This document shows positions 1-6,340 of a stretch of 15,501 bases of DNA, piece after piece (positions within the stretch are counted from its first letter, which is position 1; the number at the start of each line of letters is the position of its first letter). Position numbers and translations under genes: made by a program. Source of the stretch: Planctomycetota bacterium (GTDB lineage: Bacteria > Planctomycetota > Phycisphaerae > Sedimentisphaerales > SM23-30); NCBI GenBank assembly GCA_022705365.1, contig JAKJEP010000007.1, forward strand, positions 11,977 to 27,477, written 5' to 3'. The notes below the pieces were generated by a model, which worked only from the letters and a program-made list of their open reading frames with translations, was not told the DNA's origin and searched no databases.

Positions 1-1335
1 CCCGCCAAAGGATCGGATGCCAAGGAGTATCAATACCGAATCCAGATCAGTGTCATGGACTGCACGGGCTGCGGGAATTGTGCGGATATCTGTCCGGCTA
101 AGGTAAAGGCGCTGGAGATGAAGCCGCTGGAGAGCCAGAAGGCAAAACAGATACCCAACCAGGAGTTTTCCACGAAGATTCCGTATCGCAACTCGATGGA
201 CAAGAATACGCTGAAGGGCAGCCAGTTCCAGCAGCCGCTGTTTGAGTATCATGGCGCCTGTGCCGGCTGCGGTGAGACCCCCTATATCAAATTGATCACC
301 CAGTTGTTCGGGGAACGGATGGTGGTGGCCAACGCCACCGGCTGTTCCAGCATTTATGGCGGGTCGGCGCCAAGCTGTCCCTATACCGTGAACGAAAAGG
401 GATTTGGCCCGGCGTGGGCGAATTCGCTGTTTGAGGACAATGCGGAGTTCGGTTACGGTTTTCATCTGGCGTTCAGCCAGCGGCGGGAGTACCTGGCGGG
501 CAAGATGCGGGAGGCAATGGCCCAGGAAGTCCCGGCAGAGTTGAAAACGGCAATGCAGGCCTGGCTGGAGGGTATGAATGACAGCGAGAAGAGCCGGGTG
601 GTCGGCGATACGCTACGGGAACTGCTGGCCAAAGCGGCCGGTAAGAATGAGCTGCTGAAGGAAATCCTTTCAATGCAGGACCTGTTCACCAAGAAGAGCA
701 TCTGGGTGTTTGGCGGCGATGGGTGGGCATATGATATCGGCTACGGCGGCCTGGACCATGTGCTGGCCAGCGGCGAGGATGTGAACGTGCTGGTGCTGGA
801 TACGGAAGTGTATTCCAATACCGGCGGCCAGAGCAGTAAGGCGACGCCAACCGGGTCCGTGGCGAAATTCGCGGCTTCCGGCAAAAAGACCAAGAAGAAA
901 GACCTGGGGATGATGGCCATGTCCTACGGATATGTCTATGTGGCGTCGGTGGCCATGGGAGCCAACAAGAACCAGTTGGTCAAGGCGCTGGCGGAAGCGG
1001 AAAGTTATCCGGGACCCTCGCTGATTCTGGCGTATTCACCGTGTATCAATCACGGGATTAATATGGGCAAGAGCCAGAACGAAGAGAAGCTGGCGGTGGA
1101 ATGCGGGTACTGGCCGCTATACCGGTACAATCCGCAGTTGAAAGAAGAAGGTAAGAATCCGTTTGTGTTTGAAACGAAAGAACTTACCGGCAAGATCGAG
1201 GACTTTTTGAAAGGGGAAGTGCGGTACTCGACGCTGGTGAAGCAGTTCCCGGATGAGGCCAAGGTTTTGCATGAGCGGCTGGCGAAGGAATACGCCGAGC
1301 GGTTCGCGATGTACAAGCGGATGGCAGGGGCATAA
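1..1335 (+). CDS. nifJ: Pyruvate:ferredoxin (flavodoxin) oxidoreductase, C-terminal part (5' end outside window)
   Basis: This is the C-terminal ~444 residues of pyruvate:ferredoxin oxidoreductase, which decarboxylates pyruvate with CoA to acetyl-CoA and passes electrons to ferredoxin in the cytoplasm of anaerobes. The frame is open from base 1, so the ATG at 55 is internal. From the first base, the ferredoxin-like domain ends with a CTGCGNCADICP motif (CxxCxxCxxxCP), which ligates a 4Fe-4S cluster. The TPP/proximal-cluster domain follows, with CAGCGE, a third cysteine at SAPSCPY and a fourth at YSPCINHG. The thiamine diphosphate/Mg site is visible as GGDGWAYDIG followed by the YSNTGGQ stretch. 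Family members are about 1,170-1,200 residues, so roughly 60% of the gene lies upstream. The gene ends with TAA and is followed about 40 bases later by an intrinsic terminator, so it is the last gene of its transcript. Function is confident; whether the acceptor is ferredoxin or flavodoxin cannot be told. Confidence 0.96.
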   Translation, partial: PAKGSDAKEYQYRIQISVMDCTGCGNCADICPAKVKALEMKPLESQKAKQIPNQEFSTKIPYRNSMDKNTLKGSQFQQPLFEYHGACAGCGETPYIKLITQLFGERMVVANATGCSSIYGGSAPSCPYTVNEKGFGPAWANSLFEDNAEFGYGFHLAFSQRREYLAGKMREAMAQEVPAELKTAMQAWLEGMNDSEKSRVVGDTLRELLAKAAGKNELLKEILSMQDLFTKKSIWVFGGDGWAYDIGYGGLDHVLASGEDVNVLVLDTEVYSNTGGQSSKATPTGSVAKFAASGKKTKKKDLGMMAMSYGYVYVASVAMGANKNQLVKALAEAESYPGPSLILAYSPCINHGINMGKSQNEEKLAVECGYWPLYRYNPQLKEEGKNPFVFETKELTGKIEDFLKGEVRYSTLVKQFPDEAKVLHERLAKEYAERFAMYKRMAGA

Positions 1336-1373
1336 GCCAGACGAAACCCTACCGGCTGAATGTCTCAAAATTG

Positions 1374-1410
1374 AAAGAGGCTCCGGGCATGTACCGGGGC
1401 CTCTTTTATT
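1374..1410 (+). terminator. Intrinsic terminator after the PFOR gene
   Basis: A 13-bp stem (AAAGAGGCTCCGG at 1374-1386, one T.G pair) folds back on 1394-1406 across a 7-base loop and runs into TTTTATTT. It sits about 40 bases after the PFOR stop codon and points the same way. No gene is visible between it and the repeat that begins at 1482. Confidence 0.9.
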
Positions 1411-1481
1411 TGCTGATCCTATTCGCACTCTATGGATGCGAATCGGAGAGAGAAACACTTCTTTCCTTACGGATTCTAAAT

Positions 1482-1571
1482 GACGCCAGCGTCAAAAACT
1501 CTTCGACTCCATGTTATTGGGGAGCAGAGCCGTTTTGGGATGTCCATATCGAGTTTTGGCGATTCCGTCAA
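1482..1571. repeat. Copy 1 of a ~91-bp imperfectly palindromic intergenic repeat (R1)
   Basis: This is one of three copies (others at 2932-3022 and 3105-3195), all in the same orientation. It begins with the palindrome GACGCCAGCGTC and ends with CCGTCAA. The interior holds a hairpin with the loop core TGTTATT, and the two ends pair imperfectly with each other. R1 is the most diverged copy, by eye about 88% identical to R2, but its arm changes keep pairing: CTCC faces GGAG where R2 has CCCC facing GGGG. The last four bases overlap the end of xylA, so its stop codon (bases 1568-1570, minus strand) lies inside the repeat. No protein is proposed. It could be a small non-autonomous mobile element or a structured RNA/DNA element. 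Confidence 0.85.
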
Positions 1572-2881
1572 ATATATTCGTTCAGGATATTTTCCAGCAT
1601 CTCCACCCGGCCGGAGGCGTTGGGGGAAATCTCGCCCTTCTCGAGCATGTATTTGCTCAGTTCGGTAAAGCCGACCTTTCCTTTTTCGATGTCGGCACCG
1701 ATGCTGCTGTCCCAACTGGCATAGCGTTCCTTCACAAATTTGGCCATCACGCCATCTTTGCGAATGGCCGCGGCGATCTTCAGGCCCCGGGCAAAGGCGT
1801 CCATCCCGCCGATATGGGCATGGAACAGGTCCACCGGCTCGAAGCTCTCCCGGGCCACGTGGGCGTCGAAATTCAGGCCGCCGGTGGTAAAGCCGCCGGC
1901 CTTCAGAATCGTCAGCATCGCATAGGTGGTGTCGTAAATATCGGTCGGGAACTGGTCGGTGTCCCAGCCCAGCATCAGATCGCCCCGGTTGGCATCGACC
2001 GAGCCGAAGATCCCGTTGGCCAGGGCGAATTCCAGCTCATGATGGAAGCTGTGGCCGGCCAGCGTGGCGTGGTTGGCCTCGATATTCATCTTCAAATGAT
2101 TGACCAGGCCGTACTTCTGCAAAAAGGCAAAACAGGCGGCCACGTCGCTGTCATACTGATGTTTGGTCGGTTCCTTGGGTTTCGGCTCGATGTAAAACTG
2201 GCCGGTAAAACCGATTTTCTTTTTATAGTCCACCGCCATGTGCAGGAATTTGGCCAGATGATCCATCTCCCGGCCCATATCGGTGTTCAGCAAGGACTTG
2301 TAACCTTCCCGCCCACCCCAGAAGGTATAGCCGCTGCCGCCGAGTTCCCTGGTGACTTCAATCGCCTTGGCTACCTGGGCGGCGGCGTAGGCAAAGGCAT
2401 CGGCATTGCAGCTAGTGGCCGCCCCGTGCATATAGCGGGGATGGGCAAACAGGCAGGCCGTACCCCAAAGCTGCTTAATCCCCGTCCGCTGCTGCTCTTC
2501 CTTGAGGACCTTGACCACCTCGTCCAGGTTTTTATGCGACTGGGCCAGGGTTTTTCCTTCCGGGGCCACGTCCCGGTCATGGAAGCAATAGAATTCCAGC
2601 CCCAGTTTTTCAAAAAATTCAAACGCGACCCGCACCCGGTTTTGGGCATTGGCGATGGAGTCGGTCCCGTCGTCCCAGGGCATCAGCCGGGTCGGCTGGC
2701 CGAACTGGTCGCCGCCACCATTGCGGAAACAGTGCCAGTAGGCCGCCGAAAACCGGAAATGATCCTTCATGGTTTTGCCTTCCACCACCTCCTGCGGATT
2801 GTAATGCTTGAAGGCCAGAGGATTTTTGGAATTAGGACCTTCGTAGGCGATCTTTTTGATATCGGGAAATGCCGCTTTCAT
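1568..2881 (-). CDS. xylA: Xylose isomerase (class II)
   Basis: The cytoplasmic enzyme interconverts D-xylose and D-xylulose (and glucose/fructose in vitro) and is the entry step of the isomerase pathway for pentoses. The protein is 437 residues against about 440 for class II enzymes. It aligns without offset to E. coli numbering at the active site: His101 and Asp104 in FHDRD, Glu232 in IEPKP, Glu268 and His271 in IEANH, Asp296 in VDANRGD, Asp307 and Asp309 in WDTD, and Asp339 in NFDAH. All catalytic and metal-binding residues are therefore present. The start is supported by AAGGAG (minus strand, complement of 2891-2896) about 9 bases before the ATG. A perfect 11-base palindrome, GTTTGACAAAC, lies at 2903-2913 just upstream. 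The stop codon is supplied by repeat R1. No xylulokinase or xylose transporter adjoins it, so the gene seems to stand alone here. Confidence 0.97.
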   Translation of the reverse strand: MKAAFPDIKKIAYEGPNSKNPLAFKHYNPQEVVEGKTMKDHFRFSAAYWHCFRNGGGDQFGQPTRLMPWDDGTDSIANAQNRVRVAFEFFEKLGLEFYCFHDRDVAPEGKTLAQSHKNLDEVVKVLKEEQQRTGIKQLWGTACLFAHPRYMHGAATSCNADAFAYAAAQVAKAIEVTRELGGSGYTFWGGREGYKSLLNTDMGREMDHLAKFLHMAVDYKKKIGFTGQFYIEPKPKEPTKHQYDSDVAACFAFLQKYGLVNHLKMNIEANHATLAGHSFHHELEFALANGIFGSVDANRGDLMLGWDTDQFPTDIYDTTYAMLTILKAGGFTTGGLNFDAHVARESFEPVDLFHAHIGGMDAFARGLKIAAAIRKDGVMAKFVKERYASWDSSIGADIEKGKVGFTELSKYMLEKGEISPNASGRVEMLENILNEYI

Positions 2882-2902
2882 AATCGGATGCTCCTTGTAC
2901 TA

Positions 2903-2913
2903 GTTTGACAAAC
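2903..2913. promoter_or_regulatory. Palindrome in the xylA leader, candidate operator
   Basis: GTTTG-A-CAAAC is a perfect 5-1-5 inverted repeat lying 22-32 bases before the xylA start codon and just upstream of its AAGGAG site. Its half site resembles the AGTTTG-type half sites of ROK-family XylR operators in Firmicutes, but no regulator gene is present in the window, so an operator role is only a suggestion. Confidence 0.35.
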
Positions 2914-2931
2914 GTTCTGCTCGAGAATATA

Positions 2932-3022
2932 GACGCCAGCGTCAAAAGCTCTTCGACCCCTTGTTATTGGGGCGTCAGAGCCGTTTTTGGGTGTCAATAT
3001 TGACTTTTGGCGGTTCCGTCAA
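2932..3022. repeat. Copy 2 of the ~91-bp imperfectly palindromic repeat (R2)
   Basis: The copy begins GACGCCAGCGTCAAAAGCTC and ends with CGGTTCCGTCAA. Predicted pairings are: outer GACG with CGTC and CGTCAAAA with TTTTGGCG; a central hairpin GCTCT/AGAGC capped by CCCC/GGGG around TTGTTATT; and a small palindrome GTCAATATTGAC. It is about 91% identical to R3 (8 differences by eye in 91 bases). It lies 50 bases upstream of xylA and 82 bases before R3. Confidence 0.88.
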
Positions 3023-3028
3023 TATAAA
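3000..3028 (+). promoter_or_regulatory. Candidate sigma-70-type promoter for tpx, partly built from repeat R2
   Basis: TTGACT at 3000-3005 and TATAAA at 3023-3028 are separated by exactly 17 bases. The -35 box and the whole spacer are the right end of repeat R2; the -10 box is the first unique sequence after it. Transcription would start near 3035 and run through R3 into tpx. R3 keeps a similar -35 (TCGACT) but has no -10 after it. This is a motif match only. Confidence 0.5.
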
Positions 3029-3104
3029 TCAAATACAGGAAAACATATTTTTCTGATTTCGTCAAGAACGTAACAAAAGGAATTTTTGAATAACCGCTAA
3101 CTCA

Positions 3105-3195
3105 GACGCCAGCGTCAAAGGCTTTTCGACCCCTTGTTATTGGGGCGCCAGAGCCGTTTTTGGATGTCAGAATCGACTTTTGGCGGTTTCGTCAA
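3105..3195. repeat. Copy 3 of the ~91-bp imperfectly palindromic repeat (R3), abutting the tpx ribosome binding site
   Basis: This copy has the same layout as R2, with GACGCCAGCGTC at the left end and GGTTTCGTCAA at the right. The hairpin arm reads GGCTTT facing AGAGCC, so the C-to-T change relative to R2 leaves a G.T pair and the extra G gains a C partner. The copy ends only three bases before the AGGAG of tpx. If the promoter at 3000-3028 is used, R3 would be transcribed whole as the structured 5' leader of tpx mRNA. Confidence 0.88.
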
Positions 3196-3210
3196 CACAG
3201 GAGTAATGAA

Positions 3211-3735
3211 ATGGTTACATGCTGCGGCAATACCCCGGTGCGCAAGGGAGAAATCACTTTTCAAGGCAATCCCCTGACGCTGACGGGGCCTAAATTAAAG
3301 GCAGGCGATCCGGCGCCGGATTTTGTGCTTTTGCGTAATGATCTTTCCGAAGCCCGGCTGGCGGACTTCCGGGGTAAAACCATTTTGCTTTCCGTGGTTC
3401 CCAGCCTGGATACCCCTGTTTGCGATATGCAAACCCGGCGCTTCAACGAAGAGGCCGGGAAATTGAAAAACACAGTGGTTTTAACGGTTAGTATGGACCT
3501 GCCTTTTGCCCAGCAGCGCTGGTGCGGAGCGGCGGGGGTAAAAAACGTCCTGACCCTGTCCGACCATCGGGAGGCGAAGTTCGGCCTGGCTTATGGAGTT
3601 TTGATTCAGGAACTGCGGCTGCTGGCCCGGGCGATTTTTGTGATTGCGCCCGACGGGAAAATCGAATACATGCAGATTGTGCCCGAGATTGCCACCCTGC
3701 CTGATTTCGACGCAGCCCTGGCGGCAGCCCGTTAA
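3211..3735 (+). CDS. tpx: Thiol peroxidase (Tpx, atypical 2-Cys peroxiredoxin)
   Basis: Tpx reduces hydrogen peroxide and alkyl hydroperoxides using thioredoxin. The 174-residue protein has the family length. The peroxidatic cysteine is in PSLDTPVCDMQTRRFN and the resolving cysteine in DLPFAQQRWCGAAGV, the typical Tpx spacing; NTVVLTVSMDLPFAQ is a family signature. The start at 3211 is chosen because AGGAG (3199-3203) lies 7 bases before this ATG, whereas the longer frame from 3160 starts inside repeat R3 and would add 17 residues that are translated repeat sequence. The N-terminus carries an adjacent cysteine pair (MVTCCGN), not usual for Tpx. The gene is divergent from xylA and convergent with the chemoreceptor gene, with a hairpin terminator between, so it is probably transcribed alone. 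In an anaerobe with oxygen-sensitive PFOR, a peroxide-defence role fits. Confidence 0.95.
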   Translation: MVTCCGNTPVRKGEITFQGNPLTLTGPKLKAGDPAPDFVLLRNDLSEARLADFRGKTILLSVVPSLDTPVCDMQTRRFNEEAGKLKNTVVLTVSMDLPFAQQRWCGAAGVKNVLTLSDHREAKFGLAYGVLIQELRLLARAIFVIAPDGKIEYMQIVPEIATLPDFDAALAAAR

Positions 3736-3785
3736 AACGGATAACGGCTTTACTCCGGCCCGGTTTCCCGGCTCTATAAAAGACA

Positions 3786-3817
3786 TCCCCCTTCCCTGCT
3801 TATACAAGGAAGGGGGA
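3786..3817. terminator. Hairpin between convergent tpx and chemoreceptor genes, probable bidirectional terminator
   Basis: TCCCCCTTCC (3786-3795) pairs perfectly with GGAAGGGGGA (3808-3817) around a 12-base loop. It lies about 50 bases after the tpx stop codon and about 50 bases beyond the end of the minus-strand chemoreceptor gene. The following bases are AT-rich on both sides but lack a long uninterrupted T run, so efficiency is uncertain. Confidence 0.7.
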
Positions 3818-3865
3818 ATGATTTTAAAATCATGCATTTACCGCCGACAGCGGAATAACGGTTTT

Positions 3866-5869
3866 CTATTTTTTCAGGCTCGAGGCCTCTTGCGCCTTAT
3901 CCTTGCTGACGTCCCCGATGACCTGCACCAGCTCGTCAACCATGAGATTCAATTGTTCCGCCTGCGCGTTTAATTCTTCCGAGGCGCTGGCGGATTCTTC
4001 GGCGTTGGCGGCGTTCTGCTGGGTTACCTTGTCCATTTGCGTGACGGCCTGGTTGATCTGTTTAATTCCCTGGGCCTGTTCCAGGCTGGCTAATGAGATT
4101 TCCCCCACTAGTTGATTCACCTTGCCGTTGGTATCAGATATTTCTTCCAGCGTTTTGGCTACGGAGGTTACGATATTGACGCCATTCTGCGAATTTTTGA
4201 TGGATTCCTCGATCATGGTAGCGGTGTTTTTGGCCGCCTCCGCGCTGCGCATCGCCAGATTTCGCACCTCTTCGGCCACGACCGCGAACCCTTTGCCAGC
4301 TTCTCCCGCCCGGGCCGCCTCCACCGCCGCATTCAAGGCCAGCAGATTGGTCTGGAACGCAATTTCATCGATGACTTTTACGATCTTGGCCGTTTCGTTG
4401 GCGCTCTTTTGAATATCGTGAATCGCATTATTCATCTGCCCCATGGCACCGTTCCCCTTGTCCGCCGATAGTTTGGCATCACCTGCCAACTGGTTGGCCT
4501 GCTGGGCACTTACCGAGTTTTTATCGGTCATGGAGGACATTTCCTCCAGCGAACTGCTGGTTTCTTCCAGACTGGCGGCCTGTTCCGTGGCCCCCTCTGC
4601 CAGCGACTGGGACGCCGCCGCCACCTGTTTGGCCGCGGAGGATACCTGTTCGGAACCTTCCCGCAGATTCCGTACAATGCGAGTGATCTTACCGGTAATC
4701 CCCCGGGCTACAAACAGCCAGATGACCGTGGAGAGGACCACCGAGCCAATGACTACCGCGGCCAGGATGGTATTGACTTTTTTGCCGGTTACCCGGATTT
4801 GCGTCTCCGCGGCCTTGAATTCCTCTTCGTAGGAACCCACGCCAATCACCCAGTCCCAGGGCTGGAAATACTTGATTCGTACGACCTTATTGCGCGGCTG
4901 CGGATCGTCGGCATTTTTCCAAGGATAGATTTGCTCCCCAATTTCCTGCGGTCCCAGGACTTTGGCCTTTTGGCAGATTTCCTGGATGAACAATTTACCA
5001 TCGGCATCTTTTGTTTCCCAAATGCATTCCCCATCCCGTTTTCCGCCCGCGGATATGACGTAATTCCCCTTCGTATCCAGAACATAGACATATCCGGTAT
5101 CCCCCACCTTTGTATTCATAATCGCCTGACGCAAACTCCTGGCCGATTCCTGGGGCACGCCGACATAGAGCATACCGACTACTTTTTTTGCTTCATCCAC
5201 CAGCGGTTTATACGCCGTTACATACCAGGAATTCACTACAGAGGCCCGCCCCTGAAAGGTTTCTCCATTTAAAACCGAGGAAATCACCGGATTGGCCGTA
5301 CCATCGGCATTCCGGGCCGGAATGAAGGTGCTGATGGCCCGGGTCTGGTCGGCCCCAATCACATTGGTGCAGATGCGCAGCATATCGCCGGCCTCATTCA
5401 TCTTCTGAAATATCGTACAGGTCCCACCGACCAGATTTTTGACCTCATCCACAATCGGCGAAGCGGTTTGGGTATCGGTATTCTGTCCCAGCCAGGTATC
5501 GCCCACAAGCATCCTGGGCAGGGTTATCGGAACCAGTTCATCGTTTGCCTGGTTTTTGGCATTCCAACTGACCTGTTCTTCACCCGAAAAACGAATGGCT
5601 CCGTTCCGGTTCAGCACGTATTGAGCCACTTCCAGCGAAGCATTTACATTTTGCTGGATGACTTCCTGCTGGGCGTTGCAGGTGGCATAAATGCTGTCGG
5701 CGATATGATCCAGATCCGTATAGGCCAGGGCATTGGCCTTACCACCGGCTTGTTCCACCATCACTTTATTCTCCTGATACACAATCAAATAGACGGTGAG
5801 CAGGGGAACCACAATTAACAGCAAGCCAATTGTCAGTAATTTCGTCTGCAGTTTCATTTTACGTTTCAT
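3866..5869 (-). CDS. Methyl-accepting chemotaxis protein with double-Cache-type sensor domain
   Basis: This membrane chemoreceptor (667 residues) would signal to CheA/CheW. In order it has a short cytoplasmic tail, membrane segment ~11-30, an extracytoplasmic region ~31-365, membrane segment ~366-389 and a cytoplasmic coiled coil ~405-650. The sensor matches the Cache_3/Cache_2 style: NSWYVTAYKPLVDEAKKVVG with MLYVGVP near 214-238, then a second Cache-like unit with GYVYVLDTKGNYVIS near 259-273 and YFQPWDWVIGVGSY near 334-347. The conserved signalling tip is EIAFQTNLLALNAAVEAARA at 502-521. The link from membrane segment 2 to the signalling helix is too short for a full HAMP domain. The start has GGGAG about 9 bases upstream on the minus strand; an ATG four codons later is less likely. 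It shares 80 identical residues around the tip with the next receptor but not its sensor. No CheR-tethering pentapeptide is seen. The ligand is unknown, though Cache domains often bind small organic molecules. Confidence 0.95.
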   Translation of the reverse strand: MKRKMKLQTKLLTIGLLLIVVPLLTVYLIVYQENKVMVEQAGGKANALAYTDLDHIADSIYATCNAQQEVIQQNVNASLEVAQYVLNRNGAIRFSGEEQVSWNAKNQANDELVPITLPRMLVGDTWLGQNTDTQTASPIVDEVKNLVGGTCTIFQKMNEAGDMLRICTNVIGADQTRAISTFIPARNADGTANPVISSVLNGETFQGRASVVNSWYVTAYKPLVDEAKKVVGMLYVGVPQESARSLRQAIMNTKVGDTGYVYVLDTKGNYVISAGGKRDGECIWETKDADGKLFIQEICQKAKVLGPQEIGEQIYPWKNADDPQPRNKVVRIKYFQPWDWVIGVGSYEEEFKAAETQIRVTGKKVNTILAAVVIGSVVLSTVIWLFVARGITGKITRIVRNLREGSEQVSSAAKQVAAASQSLAEGATEQAASLEETSSSLEEMSSMTDKNSVSAQQANQLAGDAKLSADKGNGAMGQMNNAIHDIQKSANETAKIVKVIDEIAFQTNLLALNAAVEAARAGEAGKGFAVVAEEVRNLAMRSAEAAKNTATMIEESIKNSQNGVNIVTSVAKTLEEISDTNGKVNQLVGEISLASLEQAQGIKQINQAVTQMDKVTQQNAANAEESASASEELNAQAEQLNLMVDELVQVIGDVSKDKAQEASSLKK

Positions 5870-5962
5870 GTCCTATTCTCCCGAACCGCCGGACCGTCAA
5901 GGCCGGCTTAAAAAGTAAAAATTTAACCAACAGAGGCAAATAGAATTTCGCAGCCCGACGCC

Positions 5963-6008
5963 ATTCCATGTTGCTTATTAATTTTCGAGATGGAATAATT
6001 CTTATTCC
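5963..6008. promoter_or_regulatory. Cluster of inverted repeats upstream of a chemoreceptor gene, candidate operator
   Basis: GGAATAA-TTC-TTATTCC at 5992-6008 is a perfect 7-3-7 inverted repeat. Its left arm overlaps ATGGAAT (5990-5996), which also pairs with ATTCCAT at 5963-5969. Three ATTCC/GGAAT half sites thus sit about 95-140 bases before the start of the minus-strand chemoreceptor. A binding site or alternative RNA hairpins are possible; neither is shown. Confidence 0.4.
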
Positions 6009-6050
6009 GCTGTTTACGCATGAGTAAAATAGCATTTATCGCTGACATAC

Positions 6051-6058
6051 TTATCGGC
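6051..6058 (-). promoter_or_regulatory. Possible sigma-28 (FliA) -10 element
   Basis: On the minus strand these bases read GCCGATAA, the exact flagellar sigma-28 -10 consensus, about 180 bases before a chemoreceptor start. A matching -35 (TAAA at about 15 bases) is not seen: the expected place reads ATAT. It is offered only because chemoreceptors are common sigma-28 targets. Confidence 0.25.
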
Positions 6059-6269
6059 GATTAAGAAAAACGTATATGAACTATTATATTTCTGGTGAAG
6101 CTATGGCAGCGACAGATTATATGATTAATAATATATCCAGGCCCTAATTTTCTATTAGAATGGATATTTGTTGTTTTGTAACATATAATTTATAACCATT
6201 TACAATTCTATTGATCTCCTACAAGGTCTGATAACCACAGGTTTAAAATGGTTTACACCCACCAGGGAT

Positions 6270-6299
6270 AAAAAACACCCGGGTTTTTGGCCCGGGTGT
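6270..6299 (-). terminator. Intrinsic terminator of the second chemoreceptor gene
   Basis: ACACCCGGG (6275-6283) pairs perfectly with CCCGGGTGT (6291-6299) around a 7-base loop. Read on the minus strand the stem is followed by TTTTTTATCC. It lies about 40 bases after the stop codon of the 6341-8260 gene, so this receptor is not cotranscribed efficiently with the one at 3866-5869. Confidence 0.9.
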
Positions 6300-6340
6300 A
6301 CGGATGGAAATTCTCAAAAAGTCGAACGGTCTGGTTTTCG

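Larger units (their letters stand above)
2882..3210. other. Divergent xylA/tpx intergenic region
   Basis: This 329-bp region separates two divergently transcribed genes. From left to right it holds the xylA ribosome binding site and a palindrome (2903-2913), repeat R2 (2932-3022), an AT-rich 82-bp spacer (3023-3104), repeat R3 (3105-3195) and the tpx ribosome binding site. More than half of it is repeat sequence. The spacer carries TTTCGTCAA at 3057-3065, which resembles the right end of the repeat and may be a remnant or chance. Confidence 0.8.
5870..6340. other. AT-rich spacer between the two chemoreceptor genes
   Basis: This 471-bp stretch contains no convincing gene. From the right it holds the terminator of the upstream chemoreceptor (6270-6299), then about 200 bases of very AT-rich DNA (6070-6270) without a confident sigma-70 pair, a GCCGATAA motif (minus strand, 6051-6058), a cluster of ATTCC inverted repeats (5963-6008) and the leader of the 3866-5869 gene. 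That gene therefore probably has its own promoter here. Confidence 0.7.

Noticed and set aside
1511..2908. 465-codon open frame on the plus strand opposite xylA
   Set aside because: It is the antisense shadow of a fully conserved xylose isomerase, gives no recognisable protein, lacks a ribosome binding site and runs through repeat R1.
1482..3195. Integron attC sites or a CRISPR array as an explanation of the repeats
   Set aside because: The ends lack the RYYYAAC/GTTRRRY core sites of attC, and three ~91-bp copies with spacings of 1,360 and 82 bases do not fit CRISPR architecture.
3160..3210. Longer tpx reading frame starting at 3160
   Set aside because: The first 17 codons would be repeat R3 sequence; AGGAG is placed correctly for the ATG at 3211.
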